NCBI GenBank assembly: GCA_013696185.1
Contig: JACCZA010000237.1
Location: forward strand, 1 to 5,828
DNA: 5,828 bases
Direction of reading: 5' to 3'
DNA from: Actinomycetota bacterium
Lineage (GTDB): Bacteria > Actinomycetota > Thermoleophilia > Gaiellales > Gaiellaceae
Positions 1-5,828 of the stretch are shown piece by piece. The translations under genes and the position numbers were made by a program. The notes under the pieces were generated by a model that was given only the letters and a program-made list of their open reading frames with translations, searched no databases and was not told the origin of the DNA. Position 1 is the stretch's first letter, and each line of letters starts with the position of its first letter.

Positions 1-548
1 CGGTAGGTCGCCGCCGCCGCTGGATCGTCCCCCCACTGCCCACGGTGGGCGAACGGCGTCATCGCCACCGGCACGCCGAGCAGACGGCCCGCCCGAAGCG
101 CGGCCGCGCCGAGCAGGTCGCCGGCAAAGACGTGCAGCAGATCCGCCCGGCCGGCCGCCTCCCCGATCACCGGTGCGACGACCCTCGCGTACAGGGAGGT
201 CAGCGGCAGCCGCATACGTCCGTAGGCGTGGCGCGCGAGGACGGGGACGACGCCGGCCGCATGCGGGACGAGCAGGAGCCGCCGGGGCGGCGGAACGCGC
301 AGGGGCTCGACGCGCACGGGCCCGTCGAGGAACGCCTCGAAGGGAGGTGGCGGCCGGAGGGTGTCCGACAGCCTGCCCGTGACGCCGGCGTCGATGCGCT
401 GGGCCAGCACCGTCACGTCGTGGCGCGTGCCGAGCTCCCGGGTCAGGTGGTGCAGGAACGACTCGATCCCTCCGAGCGAGGGCCACGAGCGCGCGACGAC
501 GAACACGAGCCTGAGCCTGCGCGACGAGCCGTTCGCGGAGCCGGTCAC
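1..548 (-). CDS. Glycosyltransferase family 4, N-terminal domain (partial, runs off left edge)
   Basis: Reading the minus strand from GTG at 548-546 gives an open frame of 182 codons that continues past position 1, so the C-terminal half is missing. The protein starts with a short polar leader, then a beta strand (RLRLVFVVAR, residues 11-20) and the SLGGIESFLHHL segment (24-35). This is the glycine-rich loop and helix that open GT-B fold, GT4-type enzymes. Residues 135-165 (ADLLHVF..., then GVPVAMTP) and a following H-x-x-QWGDD stretch (168-175) match the end of a GT4 acceptor-side domain. The nucleotide-sugar site with its E-x7-E motif would lie in the missing half. Such enzymes transfer a sugar from a nucleotide donor to a growing lipid-linked glycan at the cytoplasmic membrane. 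The start overlaps the stop of the upstream glycosyltransferase gene in a GTGA, with a weak GGAAG about 8 nt before it. Donor and acceptor sugars cannot be told. Confidence 0.85.
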   Translation of the reverse strand, partial: MTGSANGSSRRLRLVFVVARSWPSLGGIESFLHHLTRELGTRHDVTVLAQRIDAGVTGRLSDTLRPPPPFEAFLDGPVRVEPLRVPPPRRLLLVPHAAGVVPVLARHAYGRMRLPLTSLYARVVAPVIGEAAGRADLLHVFAGDLLGAAALRAGRLLGVPVAMTPFAHRGQWGDDPAAAATY

Positions 549-1525
549 CAGACCAGCTTCCGGAAGCGGATCGATCCCTCCAGGATCCAGAACGTCTTCA
601 CGAAGGGAAGCGCGAGCGAGACCGCCGCCCGCGCCGGCGCCCCGCCTGCTCCGTCGAGCACGCGTCCCGAGACAAGAGCCCTCCTCGTCCCGTTGGCGGC
701 GACGGCGAGACACGCCAAGCGGGCGAGCCCGCTCGCCCGCGGGAGCCCGAGCGCCGCCAGCCCGGCGAGCGCGACGTCGATATCGATGCTCGAGACGGGC
801 CGGATCAGCGGCCGGATCTCGTTCCTGTAGCGGTCCGGGTGCTTCGCGGCGAGAAGCGCGAGCCAGCGCAGCTTCCTCGCGCTGCCGAGGAAGTCGCGGG
901 GAGAGATCTCGACGACCGGGTGGCGCACGACGACCTGAGGCGCGAACGGGATCTCGAATCCCGCTGCGAGCGCACGAAACGCCAGGTCGGAGTCCTCGAG
1001 AAAGGGCGCCTCGAAGTGCTCGTCGAAGCCGCCGAGCCGCTGCAGGAGCTCTCGCTCGTACACCATGTTGGCAGTCATGTAGCGACCGCCCGTCGGGTTG
1101 AGCACGCGGTGGCCGTCGACGGCTCCCTCCGGCCACGGTCCGATCGCCCCCTCGAGGGCGCGGGCGCCCGTGCTGTCGAGCGCTACTAGGGCCGACTCGA
1201 GCCAGCGGCTGTCAGGCCTGGTGTCGCTGTCGGTGAACGCGATCCACCGGCCGTGCGCCGCGGCGACGCCGAGGTTCCTCGCGGCGGCCGGACCCCGGCC
1301 CTCGCCCGCGACTAGACGCCTGCGTGCGGAATCCGCGGCCGCCCAGGCGGCGGCGAGAGCCCGTGTCCCGTCGCGCGAGCCGTCGTCCACGAGCACGACC
1401 TCGAAGAGCTCGGGCGCGAGCGTCTGCTCGTCGAGGCTCGCGAGGAGGCCGGGCAGCAGCGACTCGCTGTCGCGCATGGGCACGATGACGGACACCCGCG
1501 GGCCGTTCCGATCCGGGTTGCTCAC
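545..1525 (-). CDS. Glycosyltransferase family 2 (second of two)
   Basis: This 326-residue GT-A fold enzyme should transfer a sugar from a nucleotide donor during surface polysaccharide synthesis. Residues 11-16 (VSVIVP) form the first strand, VDDGS (46-50) contacts the nucleotide, and FTDSD (97-101) holds the metal-binding DxD motif (D99, D101). GGFDEHFEAPFLEDSDLAFR (165-184) contains the acidic acceptor-side residues, including the likely catalytic base in EDSD (177-180), and RHP (201-203) closes the catalytic domain. The last 80 or so residues are rich in Ala and Leu with two hydrophobic stretches (about 248-275 and 300-315) and a basic end, suggesting membrane attachment. The frame stays open 657 nt further upstream, but that part is Arg/Pro-rich and lies over the preceding gene. 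GTG at 1525-1523, overlapping the preceding TGA by 4 bp, puts the start just before the first strand. No clear Shine-Dalgarno is present, so coupling is likely. The sugar specificity is unknown. Confidence 0.9.
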   Translation of the reverse strand: MSNPDRNGPRVSVIVPMRDSESLLPGLLASLDEQTLAPELFEVVLVDDGSRDGTRALAAAWAAADSARRRLVAGEGRGPAAARNLGVAAAHGRWIAFTDSDTRPDSRWLESALVALDSTGARALEGAIGPWPEGAVDGHRVLNPTGGRYMTANMVYERELLQRLGGFDEHFEAPFLEDSDLAFRALAAGFEIPFAPQVVVRHPVVEISPRDFLGSARKLRWLALLAAKHPDRYRNEIRPLIRPVSSIDIDVALAGLAALGLPRASGLARLACLAVAANGTRRALVSGRVLDGAGGAPARAAVSLALPFVKTFWILEGSIRFRKLVW

Positions 1526-2490
1526 GCGAGGCGCTTCGCGATCCAGTTCGCGAGAGGAGGGATGCGCCCGAAGAGGAGCTCGAGGTGCGTCCCGGCCCAG
1601 GCGTAGGCGGAGAACTCCTCCCACGCGTCGGCAGGCCCGGGATCCGCCAGGCCCTCGTTGCGCTTCCTGAGCCGCCTTGCGCCCGCGTAGGTGCGCGCGC
1701 TCCTCACGAGACGGCGAGGAAGCGAGAGCTCGGTGCCACGCTCGAGTCGCTCGCTCCGCGCGATGCCGAACCCGCCCTGGAACCAGGCGCGGCGCATCGA
1801 GCTCCAGCTCATGCGGTCGGGGAGGATGCGGTGGAAGACGAGCGCCTCGGGCCGGTAGGCGATGCGGTGCCGGGCCCGCACCCGGCGGAGCAGGTGGAAC
1901 TCCTCGCCGTCGAGCTTCAACTGTCCCGACGGCCCGAGCGTGGGGTGGAAAGGATCCCCGCCCGCTCGCAGGAGCTCCGCCCGCAGCGCAAGGTTCGCCC
2001 CGACCGGGTGCTCGGACGACTCGAGCAGGCGCGGACGCGTACCGAAGTCGGGCAGCGTGACGCGCTCGGCGTGAGGGCCCGCCATCCACCGGGGCGGCGA
2101 CGAGGGCCAGCGCGGCAGGATGCGCCCGGCGACTCCGCCGACGTCCGCCCCGGAGAAGCCCGACACCAGCGCGTCGGCCCACCCGTCCTCGACGAGCACG
2201 TCGTCGTCGGTCAGGAGCACGAAGTCTCCGCGCGTGAGCGCGACGCCTGTGTTGAGAGCGGCGGATTTGCCCGGCCGCAGCTCGCGGACGTAGCGGACAG
2301 GGGTCTCGGGGCGGTCGCCCACCACGCGCCGCACGACGTCACCCGTGCCGTCGCTCGATCCGTTGTCGACGACGATCAGCTCCCGCGGAACTGCCGACCG
2401 ATCCGCGAGGATCGACTCCAGGCAGCCGGCGAGCAGATCCGCCCGGTTCCGGGTGCAGACGAGGATCGAGGCGCGGACGCCGTCCGTCAC
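1522..2490 (-). CDS. Glycosyltransferase family 2 (first of two)
   Basis: This 322-residue protein has a complete GT-A catalytic domain. ASILVCTRNRADLL (7-20) is the N-terminal strand and loop, VDNGSSDGT (41-49) the nucleotide-binding segment, and LLTDDDV (92-98) the DxD region (D95-D97). PVGANLALR (162-170) is followed by LDGEEFHLLRRV (193-204), the position of the catalytic acidic pair, and then YRPEALVFH (212-220). The AGRILPRWPSSPPRWM segment (121-136) and AWFQGG (235-240) resemble a common GT2 subgroup of polysaccharide clusters, where a G-x-x-x-P-x-W...PP-x-W motif follows the DxD strand. No membrane helix is evident, so it probably acts at the inner membrane face through partners. The GTG start follows the stop of the ATPase gene directly, and a strong GGGGGAGG site lies 5 nt upstream, which fixes the start well. 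Its end overlaps the next glycosyltransferase by 4 bp. Donor and linkage cannot be predicted. Confidence 0.92.
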   Translation of the reverse strand: MTDGVRASILVCTRNRADLLAGCLESILADRSAVPRELIVVDNGSSDGTGDVVRRVVGDRPETPVRYVRELRPGKSAALNTGVALTRGDFVLLTDDDVLVEDGWADALVSGFSGADVGGVAGRILPRWPSSPPRWMAGPHAERVTLPDFGTRPRLLESSEHPVGANLALRAELLRAGGDPFHPTLGPSGQLKLDGEEFHLLRRVRARHRIAYRPEALVFHRILPDRMSWSSMRRAWFQGGFGIARSERLERGTELSLPRRLVRSARTYAGARRLRKRNEGLADPGPADAWEEFSAYAWAGTHLELLFGRIPPLANWIAKRLA

Positions 2491-3729
2491 TCAAGCCTCC
2501 CCCGGCAGCGTCCAGTGGTAGGGGATGCGTACGGGTCCGTAGACCAGCGAGTGCGTGACGACGCTCTTGCCCTCTCCCAGGATGTCGCCCGTCACCCGCA
2601 TCCGGCGCAGCCGCTGCCAGGTGACGAGGTCTCCCGTGCCGGCCTCGCCGCGCACCTCCCCCCAGATCTCGTACGTCCTCGGCTGCAGCGGCAGGTGCTC
2701 GAACGTGCAGTCGACGTGGCCTGCGCCGGCGAGGACGTCCGGCGTGCGTCCGTCGACGAGCATCGACGCGACCGAGAGCGGCGCGGCCGGGCCGTGGGTA
2801 AGGCCCACGGAGAACTGCGGCCTGCGGATCGGCCGGTGGGCGACGTACCCGACCCGGATGGTGATCGCCTCGCCCGTGGGTACCTCGCTGATCTCCTGGC
2901 CGGAGGCATCCAGCAGGGCCACCGACGCGATCTCCAGGTCCTCGCCCGGGACGGCGCCGTCGGTGTCCTGCTCGACGAGGCTCGCGTGTACGGAGAGGAG
3001 GTACTCGTGGACGACGTCGCGGGCCGGCCCGTCGAGCGCGACCCGCCCGTCGCGGAGCAGGACCGCGCGCTCGCACAGGGTCTCGACGGCGCTCATGTCG
3101 TGGGAGACGAAGACGAGGGTCCTCCCCTCCCTGACGAGGTCGGACATCCGCTCGACGCAGCGGTACTGGAACCCCGCGTCGCCGACGGCGATCGCCTCGT
3201 CGACGAGCAGCACGTCGGGCTCGAGGTGCGCCGCGAGCGCGAACCCGAGGCGGAGCGCCATACCGGAGGAGAACTGCTTGACCGGCTGGTCGATGGCGGG
3301 ACCGATGGCGGCGAAGTCGACGATGTCGTCGAACCGGCGGGACACGTCGCGCCGCGACAGGCCGAGGATGCGGCCGAAGAGCTGGATGTTCTCGCGCCCG
3401 GTGAGCTCGGGATGCATGCCCGTGCCGACCTCGATCAGGGCTCCGACGCGGCCGCGGACGCGAACGCGCCCGCTCGTCGGATAGGCGATCCGGCTCGCGA
3501 TCTTGAGCGCCGTCGTCTTGCCCGCGCCGTTCGACCCGATCAGCGCGAACGACTGCCCCTCGGGGACATCGAGGCTGATGTCGTCGAGCGCGTTGACGAC
3601 CCGCCGGGGGGGCCTGCGCACCCGCGCGAGGCGGGCGACGCCCGCCATGACGTCGTCGCGGAGCGCCCGGTACTCCTGCGCGCCCCGATAGCTCTTCGAC
3701 ACGTGGTCGAACGAGAGGGCCGACGCCAT
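2491..3729 (-). CDS. wzt: Wzt-type polysaccharide ABC exporter ATPase with C-terminal glycan-binding domain
   Basis: This 412-residue protein would power export of a lipid-linked polysaccharide through the Wzm-like permease encoded just upstream. The ATPase domain spans about residues 1-248. It shows Walker A GSNGAGKT (65-72), HPELTGRENI (106-115, typical of the Wzt/TagH/KpsT group), the signature FSSGM (153-157), Walker B VLLVDE (173-178) with catalytic Glu178, D-loop VGD (182-184) and switch His210 in FVSHD. Residues 265-405 form a second domain rich in beta strands. By position and length it matches the Wzt C-terminal domain, which in Gram-negative O9a-type systems binds the modified non-reducing end of the O-antigen before export. 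ATPases of this family without the extra domain are about 250 residues long. ATG at 3729 places the LSFDHVSKSY strand correctly. The stop of the permease gene is 3 nt away (TAGGAGATG), so the AGGAG touches the start codon and coupling is more likely than ordinary initiation. Confidence 0.93.
   Translation of the reverse strand: MASALSFDHVSKSYRGAQEYRALRDDVMAGVARLARVRRPPRRVVNALDDISLDVPEGQSFALIGSNGAGKTTALKIASRIAYPTSGRVRVRGRVGALIEVGTGMHPELTGRENIQLFGRILGLSRRDVSRRFDDIVDFAAIGPAIDQPVKQFSSGMALRLGFALAAHLEPDVLLVDEAIAVGDAGFQYRCVERMSDLVREGRTLVFVSHDMSAVETLCERAVLLRDGRVALDGPARDVVHEYLLSVHASLVEQDTDGAVPGEDLEIASVALLDASGQEISEVPTGEAITIRVGYVAHRPIRRPQFSVGLTHGPAAPLSVASMLVDGRTPDVLAGAGHVDCTFEHLPLQPRTYEIWGEVRGEAGTGDLVTWQRLRRMRVTGDILGEGKSVVTHSLVYGPVRIPYHWTLPGEA
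2496..2503 (-). promoter_or_regulatory. Strong Shine-Dalgarno for the first GT2 gene
   Basis: The minus strand reads GGGGGAGG, then CTTGA, then the GTG start at 2490. A GGAGG core 5 nt from the start is near-ideal. It lies inside the last codons of the ATPase gene. It is the clearest ribosome binding site in the window and fixes a GTG start that would otherwise be doubtful, because it directly abuts the previous stop. The other four starts in the window have weak or badly spaced sites and probably rely on coupling. Confidence 0.75.
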
Positions 3730-3732
3730 CTC

Positions 3733-4626
3733 CTAGATCCGATCTGAGAAGCCGCGCTCGAGGCGCTTGAAGCAGGTGTAGCCGGCGAGGAGCAGCAGGA
3801 GCGTCCACGCGAAGGCGCCCGCGGTCAGCGTCACGTCGGGCCACTCGTGGTGCAGGACGACGCGACGGACGCCGTCGATCGCGGCGGCGATCGGATTGAG
3901 GATCGCGTAGGGCTCGCGCCAGCCTTCGGGCACGGCGCTCAGCGAGTAGACGACCGGGCTCGCGAAGAGACCGATCTGGAGCAGGAACGGCACCGCGTAC
4001 CTCACGTCCCGGTAGTAGACGTTGACTGCCGAGAGCCCGAGACCGAAAGCCGCGGCGGCCAGGACGAGGAGGAGCAGGCTCAGCGGGAGCGCGAGCCACT
4101 GCACGGCCGGCGCGGCGCCGTACAGCCACGCAGCGACGAGGAGGGTCGCGAGCGCCGCGAGGAAGTCGACCACTGCCGCCGCGACCGACGCGAGCGGCAG
4201 CACCTCGCGCGGAAAGTAGACCTTCCGGATGAGAGCCTGATCGGTCACGAGGCTGTCGATCGCAGCCCCGGCGGCGCTCGAGAAGTAGTTCCAGGCGACC
4301 ATGCCCGCGAGGGCGAAGAGCAGGTAGGGCGACCCCTCGCTCGGGACGTCGACGAGTCGCCCGAGGAAGACGGCGAACAGGGCTGCCGCGATCACGGGCT
4401 GGAGGATCGCCCAGCCGATGCCGACGGCCGCCTGCTTGTACCGGACCTTGACGTGCCGGACGACGAACGCGGCGAGCACCTCGCGGAAGAGCCACAGCTC
4501 GCGCAGCGCAGCGAGCGAGATACGCCCGGGCCCGCCCCGGATCTCGAGCACGGCCTTCGGCTGCTCCTGTCGATTGCCGCGTCGTGGTGCTTCAGCGGAG
4601 CTGGCGGTCGCAGCGTGGTCCACCAC
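3733..4626 (-). CDS. wzm: Wzm-type ABC-2 polysaccharide export permease
   Basis: This 297-residue membrane protein (from the start chosen here) is the transmembrane half of the exporter and would pass the lipid-linked glycan across the membrane. After a polar leader, LRELWLFREVLAAFVVRHVKVRYKQ (41-65) gives the amphipathic interface helix and the conserved R-x-x-K-V-R-Y-K-Q motif of ABC-2 polysaccharide exporters. Hydrophobic segments lie near residues 68-88, 101-119, 144-169, 178-201, 211-230 and 268-286, the six-helix pattern of the family. The DQALIRKVYFPREVLP (129-144), NVYYRDVRY (202-210) and LNPIAAAIDGVRRVVL (243-258) segments are typical. The frame is open 207 nt further into the kinase gene, but that extension is Ser/Arg/Thr-rich and not Wzm-like. 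I chose GTG at 4626, 7 nt after the kinase stop; an adjacent GTG at 4623 is equally possible and neither has a good Shine-Dalgarno. The identity is firm; the start is uncertain. Confidence 0.88.
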   Translation of the reverse strand: MVDHAATASSAEAPRRGNRQEQPKAVLEIRGGPGRISLAALRELWLFREVLAAFVVRHVKVRYKQAAVGIGWAILQPVIAAALFAVFLGRLVDVPSEGSPYLLFALAGMVAWNYFSSAAGAAIDSLVTDQALIRKVYFPREVLPLASVAAAVVDFLAALATLLVAAWLYGAAPAVQWLALPLSLLLLVLAAAAFGLGLSAVNVYYRDVRYAVPFLLQIGLFASPVVYSLSAVPEGWREPYAILNPIAAAIDGVRRVVLHHEWPDVTLTAGAFAWTLLLLLAGYTCFKRLERGFSDRI

Positions 4627-4633
4627 TACACGC

Positions 4634-5828
4634 TCAGGCAACCAGTTCGGACTCGGGTTGCCTCTCGGTCGGGTGGTAGTAGCTGCCGTAGCCGTACGCC
4701 GCACCCTGCTCCGTGCCGGTCTCGACGAACCCGAGCTTGCTCGCCGCGCACGAGTCGAGGAGACGCTGCACCTCGGCCAGCATCGGCGTGCGGACGACCG
4801 ACAGGCGCGTGACGACGAGGAGCGCGTCGACATGGGCCGACAGCGCCAGCGCGTCGCCGACGTGCAGGAGGGGCGGCGCGTCGATCAAGACGAGGTCGGC
4901 CCTCTCGCCGAGCAGCGCGAGAATGTCCTGGAGCCGGCGGGTGCCCATGAAGTCTCCCGGATCGGGCGGGATCGGCCCGGACGGAAGCACCTCGAGTACC
5001 CCGTCCATGGTGGAGACGTGGCCGTTCCTGGCTCCGCCCCGGCCCCCCTCGGCGATCGAGATCGGGGCGATCGCGTCCTCGAGCGACACGCGGCCGAGCG
5101 CGACGTCCGTCAGCCCGGGGCGCCCCTGGAGCCCGAAGAACACGTCGAGGAACGGCCGCCGCAGGTCGAGGTCGACGAGCACGACGCGTCGCCCGCCCTT
5201 CGCGAGCGCGACCGCGAGGTTGGCGATCGTCGTCGACTTGCCTTCCCGCTCGACGGCGCTCGTGATCATGATCGTCCGCGCTTCGCGCTCGAGATTGACG
5301 AACTCGAGATTCGTGCGCAGCATGCGAAACGCCTCGGCCTGGCTCGAGCGGGGATCGGCGACCATCACGAGCCGGTTCTGTCGCGCGAGCTGGCGGGGCG
5401 GCTCGGGCACCCGGGCGAGCAACGGCAGCTTCAGCCGGTCGCCGATCTCCTCCGCGGAGCGCACGCGCGTGTCGAGGACCTCCCAGAGGAGCGCGAGCCC
5501 GAGCCCGAGGAAGGCGCCCAGGATGAGACCGAGGGCGGCGCTGCGCAGCGGTCGCGGCTGGATCTTGACGGCGCCGGTCGCCGCTCGCAGCAGGAACGCG
5601 TTCGAGCCCTCGAGCGCCTCGAACGTGCGCAGCTGCTCTGCCTTGTCGATCAGCGTGCGCGCGTACTGCGGCGAGCGCCGGTCGGTGGATGCCTGCAGCT
5701 CGCGAATGCGTGCTTCCACGTCGTTGCGCGCCCTCCGGAGCGAGGCGGTGTTGAGCTGATGCCGGTACTTCGGGAACTCCCGCCCGAAGGCAGTGGCCAG
5801 ACGACTCGCGACGGCGGGATCGCCGTCG
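4634..5828 (-). CDS. Wzc-like Wzz/BY-kinase fusion, C-terminal part (partial, runs off right edge)
   Basis: The visible 397 residues are the C-terminal part of a chain-length-regulator/tyrosine autokinase. The frame is open from 5827 without a stop, so the GTG at 5719 is internal. Residues 1-75 are a charged, probably coiled-coil periplasmic or extracellular stretch. A QPRPLR segment (90-95) precedes one membrane helix (about 97-115), as in the Wzz domain's second helix. The cytoplasmic kinase domain has Walker A (SAVEREGKST, 190-199, Lys197), Walker A' (VVLVDLDLRRP, 215-225, Asp219 and Asp221) and Walker B (VLIDAPP, 313-319, Asp316). It ends in a tyrosine cluster, AYGYGSYY (377-384), the usual autophosphorylation tail, then about 13 polar residues. 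Such proteins cycle between phosphorylated and unphosphorylated oligomers to control polysaccharide assembly and length. The usual proline of Walker A is absent, and a Gly-rich stretch (259-270) lies before the LEVLPSG strand. The permease gene follows after 7 nt. Confidence 0.92.
   Translation of the reverse strand, partial: DGDPAVASRLATAFGREFPKYRHQLNTASLRRARNDVEARIRELQASTDRRSPQYARTLIDKAEQLRTFEALEGSNAFLLRAATGAVKIQPRPLRSAALGLILGAFLGLGLALLWEVLDTRVRSAEEIGDRLKLPLLARVPEPPRQLARQNRLVMVADPRSSQAEAFRMLRTNLEFVNLEREARTIMITSAVEREGKSTTIANLAVALAKGGRRVVLVDLDLRRPFLDVFFGLQGRPGLTDVALGRVSLEDAIAPISIAEGGRGGARNGHVSTMDGVLEVLPSGPIPPDPGDFMGTRRLQDILALLGERADLVLIDAPPLLHVGDALALSAHVDALLVVTRLSVVRTPMLAEVQRLLDSCAASKLGFVETGTEQGAAYGYGSYYHPTERQPESELVA

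Noticed and set aside
556..567. A 12-bp palindrome GCTTCCGGAAGC close to the GT2-GT4 junction
   Set aside because: It is inside the last codons of the GT2 gene, and several palindromes of this length are expected by chance in this window. No second copy was noticed.
719..740. A perfect 10-bp inverted repeat with a 2-nt centre (GCGGGCGAGC / GCTCGCCCGC)
   Set aside because: It lies within the coding C-terminal region of the second GT2 gene, has no T-run and is not at an operon end. One such repeat is not surprising in about 6 kb at this GC content.
45..830. A 261-codon open frame on the plus strand
   Set aside because: It is antisense to the GT4 gene and the end of the second GT2 gene, both of which show family motifs. 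Its product is Arg-rich without a recognisable domain.
1526..2182. A 219-codon upstream extension of the second GT2 gene, suggesting a fusion protein
   Set aside because: The extension is Arg/Pro-rich, lies over the preceding GT2 gene in another frame and shows no domain. The GTGA junction at 1522-1525 gives a start right before the first catalytic strand.
1585..3747. A 720-codon open frame on the plus strand
   Set aside because: It lies antisense to clear glycosyltransferase and ATPase genes. Its product is rich in Arg, Asp, Glu and Pro without a recognisable domain. Such antisense frames are expected at about 70% GC.
2339..4495. A 718-codon open frame on the minus strand
   Set aside because: It runs out of frame across the permease, ATPase and first GT2 genes. 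The product is Arg/Pro/Ala-rich and low in complexity, while the other frames hold well-conserved motifs.

Overview
The window is very GC-rich (about 70% by eye) and wholly coding on the minus strand. It holds six genes in one direction with almost no spacing, read from the right edge to the left edge. The two end genes are cut by the window. GC content, frequent GTG starts and the style of the tyrosine-kinase tail suggest a high-GC actinobacterium-like chromosome, possibly class Thermoleophilia. That placement is an impression from the sequence and was not tested.

Layout, in order of transcription: (1) 5828-4634, the C-terminal half of a Wzc-like protein in which a Wzz-type chain-length/membrane region is fused to a bacterial tyrosine kinase with a tyrosine-rich tail; (2) 4626-3733, a Wzm-type ABC-2 polysaccharide export permease; (3) 3729-2491, its Wzt-type ATPase, with an extra C-terminal domain of the kind that recognises the exported glycan; (4) 2490-1522, a family 2 glycosyltransferase; (5) 1525-545, a second family 2 glycosyltransferase; (6) 548-1, the N-terminal domain of a family 4 (GT-B fold) glycosyltransferase that runs off the left edge.

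Together they form part of a cell-surface polysaccharide operon. The glycosyltransferases would build the glycan from nucleotide sugars on the cytoplasmic face. Wzm/Wzt would export the finished, lipid-linked chain. The tyrosine kinase would control assembly or length. Gaps shrink along the operon (7, 3 and 0 nt, then two 4-bp GTGA overlaps), which points to one transcript and translational coupling. No promoter, terminator, RNA gene, repeat array, mobile element or CRISPR was seen, and no non-coding stretch exceeds about 10 nt. The operon's start and end both lie outside the window.

The most notable point is the pairing of a Wzz/BY-kinase, typical of Wzx/Wzy-type assembly, with an ABC exporter carrying a glycan-binding domain. 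I do not see a clearly undescribed system here; it is a recognisable polysaccharide locus with some unusual details.
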